From Trileptium ribeirensis (lineage: Eukaryota; Nematoda; Enoplea; Enoplida; Thoracostomopsidae), in assembly GCA_030248225.1 (NCBI GenBank), contig JASANE010018648.1, positions 1 to 64,000 on the forward strand: 64,000 bases of DNA. The letters run 5' to 3'. The notes beneath the pieces are model-generated. The model was not told the DNA's origin. It saw only the letters and a program-made list of their open reading frames with translations, and searched no databases. Positions 9,974 to 20,641 of the stretch are shown one piece after another. Numbering within the stretch: position 1 is the first letter of the stretch; the number at the start of each line of letters is the position of its first letter. The position numbers and the translations under genes were made by a program.

Positions 9974-12900
9974 ATGTCGGGTGCGATACGCCAAGCCATT
10001 GCCTTGCGGAAATCAACATTATCCAAACAAATCAAAAATGCAAAACAATTACACTCACAACCAATTGGTGAGGATAAAGATGTAGACATATCTTTGATAG
10101 TCAGCTTGGAGGAATGCATCGTTAAACTCACAAAAACAGTTGCAGCACTTGAAAAATCTGACACTCAATGGATTCAATTGATGGCAAATATGGCGGATCC
10201 TGCAGCAGACGAAGAATTGTACGCTTCAACAGCGGCCGATGAGTTCAACGGTTATTTAACGTTGCAAGATGAAGCAAACAGTCTCATAGGATTGCTTGAA
10301 TTAAAAATCAAGCAGATCAAATCAATGAAACATCAAACTGATGTTATGAATTCACCGATTTCATCCGATGTAATGCCGCATAATTCTATTTCGAACACCG
10401 CACGAATAAAATTACCAAAGTTGGATATGCCCTCATTTGATGGAGATTATTACGAATGGCCACAGTTTTGGACAATATATAATGCAGCGATTCATGACAG
10501 TCCGTTTTCCAATGTCCAAAAATTCACGTATCTTCGGAGTTATTTACGAGGCAGAGCACTTGAAGCGATTGGTGGCATCGCAATTTCCAATGAAAACTAC
10601 AATATTGCTGTTGCAGTGCTAAAGTCTCGTTTTGAACGTCCTTCAGAACAACTTATATCTGGACTATACAGTAAATTAAAACGATTGCCAACTTCTAGCG
10701 ATAAACTACACGACTTACAAAAAACATTCGATCATTGCACCAAAATTCTTCGTCAATTAACAAATGCCGGCGAAGATACTGATTCGAACAGGTCGCTAGT
10801 ACTGGATGTTCTCGGTAAATTTCCAAGTCATGTATTGAAAGATCTTTGCCAACGTAAAAATGTAGGGCCACAATCAACGCTTTCACAAGTTCAGCAGGCT
10901 TTAAGTGAATTTATTCAGGAGTCCGACGTTCTTACTGAACTGATGGACGATCTGTCACCGTTTACTACCGATCAATCTCGCCAAAAGTTGATTTCAAATA
11001 AATCTACAAGTTTCATGGAAAAGTTCTCAACTTCTCAGCAGGACGAATATCAACCTATTAGTTCAACATTATCAGCCGCCGAACCTGCAAAAATGAACAT
11101 AAACAAACCGAGTAATCCGTGCTACTTTTGTAGTGGTCCACATTTTAATTCTAAATGTGATATCTATCAAGACTTACCAAGCAGAACAGCTCGGTTAAAG
11201 GAAATACAACGATGCTATCGATGTTTACGCCATGGCCACGAAAGTAAATATTGCAAGACACATCCTGACTATATAAAATGTTTTTATTGTCGAACAACAG
11301 GCAGTCACCCATCTCCCTTATGTCCAACGAAGTTCTCCACTTCAAAAGCTGAAAAACAAAAGACTGTAGAACGAAATATAACGTTAAAGCAAAATCACAG
11401 TGAATCATGTTCACTTACTATAGAAGAACAATCTGTTCTTGCAACCGCAACAGCGTATGTCGTAAATCCGGAAACTGGCCAAAAACAACGTGCTCGTATC
11501 ATATTTGATAATGGAAGTCATCGCACCTATATCACTGAATCACTAGCAAATCAACTTAAATTGAGTAAAACGAACAGCGAAAAGTTGCAAATATCGGTTT
11601 TTGGTACAAACCGCACGCTGTACATCAATGCTGATGAAGTAAAGTTAAACATTCAGTTACGTGATGGTGGTGAAACCGAAATACTAGCTCATACCACCTC
11701 AATGATTACGAAATGTGAACTTACGAACGAAAAGCTGCCAACAGCTACCCGTGAACTTTTGAAAACGATGCCATACGCGCTAGCAGATGATTCAAAAGCA
11801 GTAACTGGCCCACCTTCAATCTTAATTGGCTCAGATTATTTCTGGGAATTTGTGATAAGCAGCTCAAAAATACGCACTGAAGATGGCATCTATTTGATCC
11901 CAACAACACTGGGAATTGTACTTGGCGGCAAATTCAGTACGACAACGCCGACACTTGAAAAAACAAATCTACTTTGCCTAACTGAACGCTCCATTTGTTC
12001 GAGCATTAATAACGTTTTAAGTACAATTACAACTGAGACTAAAGCTGGGAAGCAAACGCCAGACATGGATGAGTTTTGGGCTCTTGACAAAATTGGTATA
12101 AATGATAGTCCCGTCGAGAGTGATGATGATATTGCAATGAAACATTTTAATGAGTCTGCTTATGTGGATGAAAACCGATATCAAGTTAAATGGCCTTGGA
12201 ATTGCAAAAAGAATCAGTTACCACAAAACTATAATCTCGCGCTTGGAAGGCTTAATTCACTGCTCAAACGGTTCAAATCGTCAAACTCAAACCTACCGAT
12301 GGAATATAACAATCTTATCGAACAACAGCTTACCTTGGGAATCATCGAACGCGTGCCACGCGATGAATATTTTCAAACGAACAGTATGGTGCATTATTTA
12401 CCACACCATCCGGTTATTCGCCAAAACCACCAGACGACCAAGATTCGAATTGTATACGATGCCTCGGCGAAGTCAGGAAAGCACAAGCCGTCATTGAATG
12501 AATGCTTATATCGAGGACCAGTAATCCTACCAGATTTATGTGCTATATTAATCAGATTTCGGCTGGCACCAATAGCAATAATTTCAGATATCGAGAAAGC
12601 ATTTTTACAACTCAGTTTACAACCTACTGAACGTGACGTTACACGGTTTATCTGGCTTAACGACATTAATAACTTCAATACATCTCGAGAAAATCTTGCG
12701 ATATTTAGATTCACCAGAGTTGCTTTTGGAATTATAAGCAGTCCCTTTTTACTTGGCGCAGCAATCCAACACCATTTGAAAAATCACAATACTGATATAA
12801 GTAAAAAAATTGCTAATAATATTTACGTGGATAATGTAATTTGTGGTGTTGACGATGTCCAAAGTGGTTTGGCGTTCTATGAAAAATCTAAACAATTGTT

Positions 12901-15712
12901 TAATTCGATCAGTATGAATCTCCGAGAGTGGTCTACTAACTCTGAAGCGCTTTTCCAACTTATACCAGCAATTGATAGGGTCGAAAATAAGAAAACTAAA
13001 GTGCTGGGAGTTTTATGGGACAGCACAACCGATGAAATTAGTTTACAGACGGATTGGGATACACGGGCGGTTTGTACAACGAAACGTGAGATACTACAAG
13101 CTATTGCCTCTATCTACGACCCGTTGGGCATATTCCACCCATGTACTCTTCGAGCTAAATGCTTTCTTCGAGAGCTTTGGGATACCGGTGTTGGTTGGGA
13201 TGATCCGATCAGTGAAGATCACCAACACAAGTGGAACGAAATATGTTATCAACTTAAATCAATCTTTGAAATAAAGTTACCGCGTCGTTTATATTTCTTT
13301 GATAACATAAAAAATGTTTCACTCATTGCTTTCTCCGATGCTTCTGCTGACGCATATGCAACGTGTATATATCTGAGGTGCCAATGTGCGTCACAATCCG
13401 ACTTGTGGACAACTAAACTACTGTTTGCAAAAAGTCGCCTTAGTCCGAAATCGAAATCAATGAAACCTATAACAATTCCTCGGTTGGAACTACTAGGATT
13501 GGTCATTGCATCTCGAGCTGCGTTGTTTGTGCGACACTCACTTTCTCAATATAATCCCCCAATATTACTGTTTACAGATTCCACTAGCGTTATTGCATGG
13601 GTAGAAAGCAAGAAATCGTTACCAGTATTCATCAACAATCGCGTACGAGAAATACGCAACGTTTCTAATGCTATTATCGGATACGTCAAGAGTGAGGACA
13701 ACCCAGCTGATCTATGCACACGGGGGTTGTCTGGTGATAATTTGTTAACTAGTAGTATCTGGTGGCAAGGTCCGTTATGGTTACAGCAAGAGCAAGCTTC
13801 ATGGCCAACAAAAGACGGTGTGGACATACTGTCTTGTGACGAATTGACAAACACAGCAGATTCGGTGAACGAAACTCCTATTTTTCATACATTTCTCGCT
13901 GGGGACGCTTTGCCTTCAGCAAAAGAGAGTTCTATGCCGTGTAACATCGACTCTCAATCATTTTCCTGTTTCCGAAGACTCAAACGAGTCACCATTTATT
14001 GCTTACGATTCATTAAAATTCACGTTATCAGCAAGGTCAAATCAATCCGTTTAGAATCATCTAATGGTGCGAATTTCGATATTTATGAAAAGTGTGGTCC
14101 AATTTCCGTAGATGAACTCAACGATTCTGAAAGATTATGGTTGAGGGCCATTCAACAAAAACACTTCTATGATGTTCGATTTTGTATTGAAAACAATAAA
14201 TCACACTCTATGATCAAACAGTTAGATTTAAAATTCGATAATCACAGCATCATTAGATGTCATGGCAGATTACAACATGCCGATCTACCCTATGAAACTG
14301 TTAATCCTATATTGTTACCTAGACGAAGTCATATTACTGACTTAATCATTTTTGAAGTTCACGAAAGACAATTCCATAGCGGCTGTAGTCATACTCTAAA
14401 CAATTTACGTCGAAAATATTGGATACCACAAGGTCGCGCAGCAGTGAGACATGTATTACACAATTGTTTGCTGTGCCGAAAACACCGAGGTCACTCTTTT
14501 ACATTGCCAAAAATGCCGCCTTGGCCAATTGAAAGAGTCTCACCATCTAAACCTTTTCAATTCAGTGGAGTTGATAATTTTGGTCCCGTTAACGTCAAAC
14601 TAAACGGTGAGAAATATAAAATGTGGGTATCTCTGTTCACATGTCTTGCGACCCGAGCAGTGCACCTGGAGTGGGTCACAAATTGTACTGCTCAATCTTT
14701 CGTCGAATGTCTAAGTAGATTCATCGCACGTCGAGGCTGTCCAACTGAAATAATATCAGATAATGCACCGCAGTTCAAGCTAGCAAATAATGTGATCGAT
14801 AAATGTTGGCATAACGTATATAAAAATAGCGATGCACGAACCTACGTAGCTGAAAAGGGAATTGTGTGGAAGTATACAACAGAATTTGCTCCTTGGAAAG
14901 GAGGTTTTTATGAACGATTGATTGCGCTAGTAAAAAATGCTTTCCGAGTATCTGTCGGAAGAAAATTACTACAATGGGATGAATTTGCTACGCTAATTAC
15001 AGAGATAGAAGCCATGGTCAATTGTAGACCAATTGTGTTTGTCGGCGATGATTTTTCTGCTGGTGTCAGCTTATCTCCCATGCAATTTTTGTGTGACCTC
15101 AAGCCAGGTATACCGAGTATGAACCAAGCATTTCGACCAGAAGGTGGAGATGCTGGAAAGCTTTTGTTTCAGTACTGGAAGTTTAAACAAAAGCGTCTCG
15201 ATTTGCTGTGGAACTGGTGGAAAAACGAGTATTTAACCAGCATGCGTGAGCGTGGTTATGGCTTTCATAAATCGAAACGTAGTTGTGTACGTCGACAGCC
15301 TTCTGTTGGAGAAATCGTACATATAAATAACTCTGATTTACCTCGTGGTATGTGGTCTTTGGGTCGTATCACGAAGATTCTTCCAAGTTGTGATGACAGT
15401 GTACGAGCAGTTGAATTATTGTTACCCAATAAACAGTTCATACGAAGACCGATTAATCTTTTATATCCAATGGAAATACCCTCATCTTCGGCAACAACTC
15501 CTATTGCTAGTCAGAGTACCGATAACGAACCTGATTTTGATGGCTTTACATTGGAAGAAGTTCAAGCAGCTGAACGGGCAGTTCAACAGACTAATGCAAA
15601 TACCGACTTAACGATACATCGCCGGAATGTAGAGAACGCTATTTTCTCGTCTCTTGAACAATGTTCGATGAAGATAGTTTTCTCTAACGAACATCAGCTT
15701 TCCCGACAATAG
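9974..15712 (+). CDS. BEL/Pao Gag-Pol polyprotein (1,912 aa)
   Basis: One intact frame encodes the whole replication machinery. Gag: a coiled N-terminus and a DUF1759-type block from about residue 143 (KLPKLDMPSFDG). Three Cys-rich knuckles follow at about 382-449 (CYFCSGPHFNSKC, CYRCLRHGHESKYC, CFYCRTTGSHPSPLC). Protease of DUF1758 type: FDNGS at about 510, with Asn where Asp-Ser-Gly is more usual. RT: IRIVYDASAK at about 824, SDIEKAFLQL at about 870, and the catalytic box YVDN at 951-954. RNase H: FSDASADAY at about 1120 and TDSTSVIAW at about 1200. Integrase: H-H-C-C finger at about 1463-1502, and catalytic D1534, D1596 and E1647. DUF5641-type tail at about 1730-1830. The ATG at 9974 is 63 bases after the LTR. 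No stops or shifts are seen, so it may be active. Confidence 0.95.
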   Translation: MSGAIRQAIALRKSTLSKQIKNAKQLHSQPIGEDKDVDISLIVSLEECIVKLTKTVAALEKSDTQWIQLMANMADPAADEELYASTAADEFNGYLTLQDEANSLIGLLELKIKQIKSMKHQTDVMNSPISSDVMPHNSISNTARIKLPKLDMPSFDGDYYEWPQFWTIYNAAIHDSPFSNVQKFTYLRSYLRGRALEAIGGIAISNENYNIAVAVLKSRFERPSEQLISGLYSKLKRLPTSSDKLHDLQKTFDHCTKILRQLTNAGEDTDSNRSLVLDVLGKFPSHVLKDLCQRKNVGPQSTLSQVQQALSEFIQESDVLTELMDDLSPFTTDQSRQKLISNKSTSFMEKFSTSQQDEYQPISSTLSAAEPAKMNINKPSNPCYFCSGPHFNSKCDIYQDLPSRTARLKEIQRCYRCLRHGHESKYCKTHPDYIKCFYCRTTGSHPSPLCPTKFSTSKAEKQKTVERNITLKQNHSESCSLTIEEQSVLATATAYVVNPETGQKQRARIIFDNGSHRTYITESLANQLKLSKTNSEKLQISVFGTNRTLYINADEVKLNIQLRDGGETEILAHTTSMITKCELTNEKLPTATRELLKTMPYALADDSKAVTGPPSILIGSDYFWEFVISSSKIRTEDGIYLIPTTLGIVLGGKFSTTTPTLEKTNLLCLTERSICSSINNVLSTITTETKAGKQTPDMDEFWALDKIGINDSPVESDDDIAMKHFNESAYVDENRYQVKWPWNCKKNQLPQNYNLALGRLNSLLKRFKSSNSNLPMEYNNLIEQQLTLGIIERVPRDEYFQTNSMVHYLPHHPVIRQNHQTTKIRIVYDASAKSGKHKPSLNECLYRGPVILPDLCAILIRFRLAPIAIISDIEKAFLQLSLQPTERDVTRFIWLNDINNFNTSRENLAIFRFTRVAFGIISSPFLLGAAIQHHLKNHNTDISKKIANNIYVDNVICGVDDVQSGLAFYEKSKQLFNSISMNLREWSTNSEALFQLIPAIDRVENKKTKVLGVLWDSTTDEISLQTDWDTRAVCTTKREILQAIASIYDPLGIFHPCTLRAKCFLRELWDTGVGWDDPISEDHQHKWNEICYQLKSIFEIKLPRRLYFFDNIKNVSLIAFSDASADAYATCIYLRCQCASQSDLWTTKLLFAKSRLSPKSKSMKPITIPRLELLGLVIASRAALFVRHSLSQYNPPILLFTDSTSVIAWVESKKSLPVFINNRVREIRNVSNAIIGYVKSEDNPADLCTRGLSGDNLLTSSIWWQGPLWLQQEQASWPTKDGVDILSCDELTNTADSVNETPIFHTFLAGDALPSAKESSMPCNIDSQSFSCFRRLKRVTIYCLRFIKIHVISKVKSIRLESSNGANFDIYEKCGPISVDELNDSERLWLRAIQQKHFYDVRFCIENNKSHSMIKQLDLKFDNHSIIRCHGRLQHADLPYETVNPILLPRRSHITDLIIFEVHERQFHSGCSHTLNNLRRKYWIPQGRAAVRHVLHNCLLCRKHRGHSFTLPKMPPWPIERVSPSKPFQFSGVDNFGPVNVKLNGEKYKMWVSLFTCLATRAVHLEWVTNCTAQSFVECLSRFIARRGCPTEIISDNAPQFKLANNVIDKCWHNVYKNSDARTYVAEKGIVWKYTTEFAPWKGGFYERLIALVKNAFRVSVGRKLLQWDEFATLITEIEAMVNCRPIVFVGDDFSAGVSLSPMQFLCDLKPGIPSMNQAFRPEGGDAGKLLFQYWKFKQKRLDLLWNWWKNEYLTSMRERGYGFHKSKRSCVRRQPSVGEIVHINNSDLPRGMWSLGRITKILPSCDDSVRAVELLLPNKQFIRRPINLLYPMEIPSSSATTPIASQSTDNEPDFDGFTLEEVQAAERAVQQTNANTDLTIHRRNVENAIFSSLEQCSMKIVFSNEHQLSRQ

Positions 15713-15740
15713 CTTGCCAGCAAATTTCTCGTTGCCGGAG

Positions 15741-16424
15741 TGTCTCGAATCTCGAGAATATCCGATTCTGCCTCGTGTTTTGCTGTTTCAGGCTGACGAA
15801 TTCGAAAGTGAATCGACTCGGTTGGTGTGTTGTTACGAAAACTCTCTGCCCGGTTTTCGTGACATGATACCTAACATATGAATGCTACTTTCAGCTATAT
15901 AAACCTTTAAATCTATGATATATAAAGCGTCGAATGTTATCCAAATTCTGCTTCTAAATCCTTGAACACATCAATAAATCATCAATCAACCATCACGTTT
16001 GCCTGCTATTGCATTCGTCTTCCATTATATTAGTATACATCATCAATCATCAACAACAATAACAACAACAACAACAACACCGACTGCAACAACACTCCGT
16101 TCCTCTGTATCGTTTCTGCAACAAACACTAACACTCTGCTTGGCTGTATCGTTGTTACAACTAAGATCAACACTCTTCTCGGCTGTTTTACATTTGTCAC
16201 TTTCTTAAAACATCGATAATTCCTGATTGAGATATATTTACGTCATCTGAATCAAACGAATCAAAAACAATTTCAACGTTGAAAGCTTACATGTTGCTCG
16301 TCCTCAATAACAAAAGTGTTCACGAACGATTATCGATAACCCAATTGCATCCAACTATCAAATCATCGACTGTCGATAAAGGTGAGCAATTGCTCAATGT
16401 TATAAAATAAAGTTGTTGTTGACA
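15741..16424 (+). repeat. 3' LTR of the BEL/Pao element
   Basis: This is a 684-bp copy of the 5' LTR at a constant offset of 6,514 bases, with the same CAA tract and the same internal 69-codon open frame. I found no difference by reading both copies side by side. It begins 28 bases after the gag-pol stop; the preceding GTTGCCGGAG is a poor polypurine tract. Confidence 0.95.
16406..16411 (+). terminator. Poly(A) signal in the 3' LTR
   Basis: AATAAA lies 13 bases before the LTR end. It would direct cleavage of the element RNA near the terminus. The 5' LTR has the same hexamer at 9892, and an additional copy lies at 15,973. Confidence 0.4.
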
Positions 16425-16880
16425 AAAAAAAAAAACAAAAAAAAACCAAAAAAAAAAAAAAAAAAAAAACAAAAACTCTCTCTTAACCACCTGTTGGCAT
16501 TCTTTCCCGGTGCGAGGGAATCGCGATAGACGAAGTTCCAACCCTCGCGTATTCTTTTCCGGTGCGCGTTACATAAGATAAGTGTAATTATACAGCTTAA
16601 ATCTAAGGCCTTAGGTTTAGGTAATTAAATAGAATTACGGTGTATTTCTTTTCCGGATAATGTGTAGTAATCCCAAGAGGAACTAGTTAATTACTAAATA
16701 ACTTAAACCATAAGATATAATAAATTTGGTGAAAGTGCGGAAACAGATCGGGTAAATAAAAAGCTGAACTGGATACTAAGTTGTCAGGAACTTTAACAAC
16801 TCAAAAAGAACTGCGCATTTGTTGTAATGTGCCTCATACTAAAACGTTTTATCAACAATAAATATTTTTACCTTCGACTT
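16425..16880. repeat. Poly-A tract and diverged Ty3-tail sequence on the far side of BEL
   Basis: About 45 bases of nearly pure A with scattered C follow the LTR directly. Then come CTTTCCCGGTGCGAGGG and CTTTTCCGGTGCGCG, a unit resembling the 8,446/8,594 tandem pair (TAAATCTAAGGCC, then AGGTAATTAAATAG), and more tail-like sequence. The BEL element therefore sits inside, or next to a join within, the older retroelement tail. Confidence 0.5.
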
Positions 16881-17139
16881 GGGTTCCGAATTTTTTAAGG
16901 AAAGAGTGTTTAGAGGTAGACACGCCGCTTCGCCAAATACCTAGTCCTACCGACAGAACGCGTGCCATGCTCGCTGCCCCATCGGCATTCTACTGACCAC
17001 ACCTCGTTCCGCACAATCATCGGTGACACATTCCGTCCCCTTTTAAAATACGGATAGCCGTCATAAAAATTCCAATTCAACAATAGAAACTGTTGTCGCA
17101 ATAGAAACTGACTACCATGAAACAATACTTCCAATCATT

Positions 17140-18890
17140 AATTATCTGGGTTTGGACTGCTGAATGTCAGATCGCTTGCCAAGAAATCAGCGGTTATCCG
17201 TAATGTAATAAATGCAAACAATTTACACTTGATAGCATTAACGGAAACTTCTAAGCGTCGCAGCAGCTCAGTTTCACTTCATCAATGTACTTCCACGGAC
17301 TTCTCAAATGCTGGGAAACCAAGACAGACTGGTCGTTGAACAGGTTTGGCCATAATCTATAGAACATATTTACAATATCAGGATCGGCATGACATTTCTT
17401 GACTTGAGTATAGAACTTTCGAGTTTATGTGTGGGACAAGAAAGCCCGATGTTCGTTCAGTAACTATATTAGTAGTTTATCGGCCTCTACAAACACCATT
17501 GTCTGCATTTTACATTGACTTCACTTCACAGATATATTGATAATTATTGCAGCTTATTCGCCAGATCTATTGATTATGGGCGACTTTAATATACCCAGTA
17601 TGACAGATGCATTTGACAATATCGTAATTATTTGGCTTAACTCATCATGTGAGAGAACAAACTCATGACCATGCGAACATCCTGGATCTAGTAATGTCTG
17701 TCTCAAGTGGCACACTCCTGACAAAAGTTTTAGCAAGAGACTGTGCTGTCTCAGATCACCGTTTAATCATAATCAATATAAACTGTAACGCTAACATCAC
17801 AAGACAAACAACTAGGTGCCATTCACTATTGGAACTAAGCACTTATTGACGCTGATGCCTTTCAGACTGCTTTTTCTAACTTTCGATGCCCTTGCATGGA
17901 TTTTTAGACGGCCGAGTCAACTACTTTTATGATTCATCCGATCCAATCCAGAACAATTCAAGATCGCCTTGATTCACCTTGGTATGATACGGAATGCCAA
18001 CCAACGAAGACAGTTCTCAGGCGGTGCGAACGTTCCTGGCGACGATCACAGTGTCAACTTGTCAGACAAAACTATGAAAATTAAAAGAAACTCTATCGAC
18101 GGCTGTGTCAGCAACAATTGAACAATCATTGGAAGATTAAAATAGATACAGTTAGCAATAATAAAAAATGGAACCTCATAAACGCTATGTTCAACCGGAA
18201 AAGTCAACCACATGTGTCACCAGGACCGCTTCGACGTATTTGCTACTTATTTTCTAAACAAGATAATTTCTATTCGATCACATTTTCCTTCATCACAACA
18301 AATGTTACCATCAGCGACTTACCAGGGTTCCAAATTGCAGCCGAGTCCTGTGCCCGAAGAATTCATCGCAACTCTTATCACACAAAGGAATTCTAAAAGT
18401 TGCGCACTATATGTCCTGCCACCAGCAGTAATAAAGAAGTTTGCTATTGTCCTGGCTCGGCCAATTGCTTCACTTATCAACGAATCTATTGACGCGGAAG
18501 TTGTTTGCAATAAGGAAAAGGCACCAATCACCCATCCTCGAGTTAAGCGTCCAAATGCCGATATTAATGACATGAATAATTTTCGTGCAATTCCAAATAT
18601 CTCCTTCCTTGCCAAAATCATGGAACGGGTAGTGATGGGAAAGCTGATGAGCCACTTAGAAAGAAACGACCACATTCCCAAATTCCAGTCTTAATATGGC
18701 AAAGTTCAATCCACAGAGACTGCATTGGTCAAAATTTGCAGCGATATTCAGATAGCATTTGCAAGAAAACAAGTGTCTGCTCATGAGCCTGGACCTATCT
18801 GCTGCTTTCGATACAATTGATCATACGATGATGCTCCAACGACTTCACGACGTCGAAGTGTCACCTTCGTCATTGACATTATTGGTTTTT
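17140..18890 (+). pseudogene. Decayed CR1/L2/Jockey-like LINE (endonuclease and partial RT)
   Basis: Frames shift repeatedly, but order and motifs are clear. The AP-endonuclease start reads GLLNVRSLAKKSAVI (about 17,150), then LIALTETS (about 17,228), MGDFNIP (about 17,577) and VSDHRLI (about 17,750). The RT follows: NFRAIPNISFLAKIMERVV (about 18,577-18,635), a STETAL motif (about 18,713) and LDLSAAFDTIDH (about 18,788-18,823). The catalytic RT box and everything 3' are missing. The copy stops where dispersed repeat C begins at about 18,890. This is a dead, 3'-truncated or interrupted copy. Confidence 0.85.
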
Positions 18891-19250
18891 TGAAACTTTA
18901 AAGAGACTGAGGAAACTAATGTTTATTTATCGATCAATATGTCGGGCCTTGAACACCCAGAGCAAAAATGTCTTCCATTATACACCTTTGTGTATATTGC
19001 ATCAAACTGAATGTTTACAACACATGGAGTGTAGAATATAAACACTTTAGCCCTGTCTCCAGTCGCTTCCCTTAACTATACATAGGTAGAGTTACATGTT
19101 GTTTTGTAGGAAACTGGAAATTATTGGCTTGTATAGTTCTAAGAGAAAACAATAGAAGGTAATTTTCTAATCAGTCGTCAGAGACGCTGCTTAGGCTAGC
19201 GTTGGGCAACCGGTGCACGTCAGTTATATGACAACCTGATAAAATTTTGA
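18891..19250 (+). repeat. Dispersed repeat C, copy 1
   Basis: About 360 bases beginning GAAACTTTAAAGAG and ending near GGCAACCGGTGCACGTCAGTTA match a second copy at 36,706-37,050 in the same orientation. Landmarks shared in order: TTTATTTATCGA, ATATGTCGG, ACACCCAG, TATACACC, ATCAAACTGAATGT, GTCTCCAGTCGC, AGAAGGTAATTTTCT and TAGGCTAGCGTTGGGCAACC. No frame is shared. It directly abuts the truncated LINE. Confidence 0.8.
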
Positions 19251-19834
19251 TTGTACGATCACCCCAACCCTGCAGTTTAAACATTAGTAGTAGCAAAACA
19301 TCATTTATAGCTTAATAGAGGCAGAATTGTCGTTTCAGATACTCCTGCTTTTGTATCCAATATTCGTTTACACTATTGACTATCGATTTATGAGCGAGCT
19401 AGTAGCGTGCTAACAAAAACAACCTACAAAATTTCTGAATAAAATTTTAATTTCTCACGAGCATGTTGCGAGGGTCCAACGACTGAGCAATGGTCAATTG
19501 TGCGGTTACTATATTTTGAGTCTTGTGGGATCCATTCAATAATCCGTTGTTGTGACCAAATTAGGGGAGGTACTGAATTGCTGATGCTAATGCCAGTATT
19601 TTGGTCCCGGTTCAAATACAAATCCTGAAATATTGCGACATTTTGATCATGACACAGGCCTCCTTCGCGAAGCTATATTTTAATACCAAAACGTTGTAGA
19701 CTTGAAAAGTCAAGATAGTTTAGTTAGCAGTGATGCCTAACCAGCTAATCCACTGGTCCGGACAACTATTAATTTGATGTAGACTGGTCTGTCAGGACTG
19801 CACATTTATCTGGCTTCTTCACTGTAGGGATCAG
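19251..19834. other. Intergenic, nothing recognised
   Basis: No coding, RNA or clear repeat signal is visible. Short open stretches on both strands look random. A B-box-like GGTTCAAAT at about 19,609 has no matching A box. Confidence 0.4.
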
Positions 19835-20175
19835 GAACCTGGCATTTTTTGGTGCTCCTGGCAAAAAACGTTGCCAAAAGGTTGGGGTGCCCTTGCAAAA
19901 TTTTGGCTCCCCCAGTAAAAACATCACCAGGCAAGATAAAAACTTGGCAAATATATCTCTTTGCGATGTTAAAATAGTAATTTCAGCAAAAAATTTGCTT
20001 AAACATTGTTTTTAACGTCTTAAGAGTTGTTTTGCACCGTTTCAGATGCCACTTCTTACTAAATTTTAGCGTTTTTCTTGAAAAATAGTAAAGTATTAAA
20101 AAATTTTATGTTTCAACCCCCAACTCCCAGGGGGCTACGAATTCATGTCCCCTGGCAAAATTTTCAGCAAATGGA
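19835..20175 (-). repeat. Dispersed repeat F, copy 1 (reverse orientation)
   Basis: G/C runs with GGCAAAATTTT motifs. The reverse complement of its 3' part reads CTGAAAATTTTGCCAGGGG, then ACATGAA, matching the start of both half-units at 40,938-41,350. It lies about 200 bases upstream of the GDE1-like start codon. Confidence 0.55.
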
Positions 20176-20377
20176 GAAACCAGTAACCAGTTTTTCGAAA
20201 ATTGAATAACAAACTTAACGATTACGGGAGATATCTTAAATTTGTTACTTTATATTAAGATTATCTTCCAGCGTTTATCTTTACTCCTAGTCTTATCCAC
20301 GCCTTTATCCTTCATTTTAGGTTTACAAAATCTCTTTAATCGTTTCAGTAGCTTCCTAAATCTATATCTGTTTTGTT

Positions 20378-20641
20378 ATGGGTATAGCGTTTGACGCCCA
20401 AGATGCACTTCACGTCTTCTCACTGTCATTTGTCATAACGCAAATTCTTTCATTAAGCTTTAAAAGCGGCGTTGTGTTATCAGTTTTTGCCCTCGCCAAT
20501 ATTGCAATTGTTGTTTATTGGTTTAGTCTACCAAAATGTCCAGCCGAAGTCGTAGCTGCGTTCTTAGAAGGAGTTAAAGTTGGTGCACATCGTGGCGGCG
20601 CCGAAGATGCTCCAGAAAATACAATAGCCGCATTTCATCAG
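20378..20641 (+). CDS. GDE1-like gene, exon 1
   Basis: 88 codons from ATG to CATCAG|GTATTT. Residues about 10-30 and 31-50 are strongly hydrophobic, fitting N-terminal membrane anchoring as in GDE1. AHRGGAEDAPENT at about 71-83 is the H-R...P-E-N-T signature carrying the first catalytic histidine. It ends in phase 0. A few A/T-rich bases precede the ATG, and no earlier in-frame ATG extends the family match. Confidence 0.9.

Larger units (their letters stand above)
9227..16424 (+). mobile_element. Full-length BEL/Pao LTR retrotransposon
   Basis: A 7,198-bp element has 684-bp direct LTRs at both ends, starting TGTCTCG and ending TTGACA. A primer-binding site adjoins the 5' LTR, and one uninterrupted gag-pol frame ends 28 bases before the 3' LTR. 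Domain order (DUF1759-type Gag, CCHC knuckles, DUF1758 protease, RT, RNase H, integrase, DUF5641) is that of BEL/Pao. LTRs of equal length with no difference I could find point to a recent insertion. There is no env-like frame. No 5-bp target-site duplication is visible: the left flank ends CTCCAACC and the right flank starts with a long A run. Confidence 0.95.
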
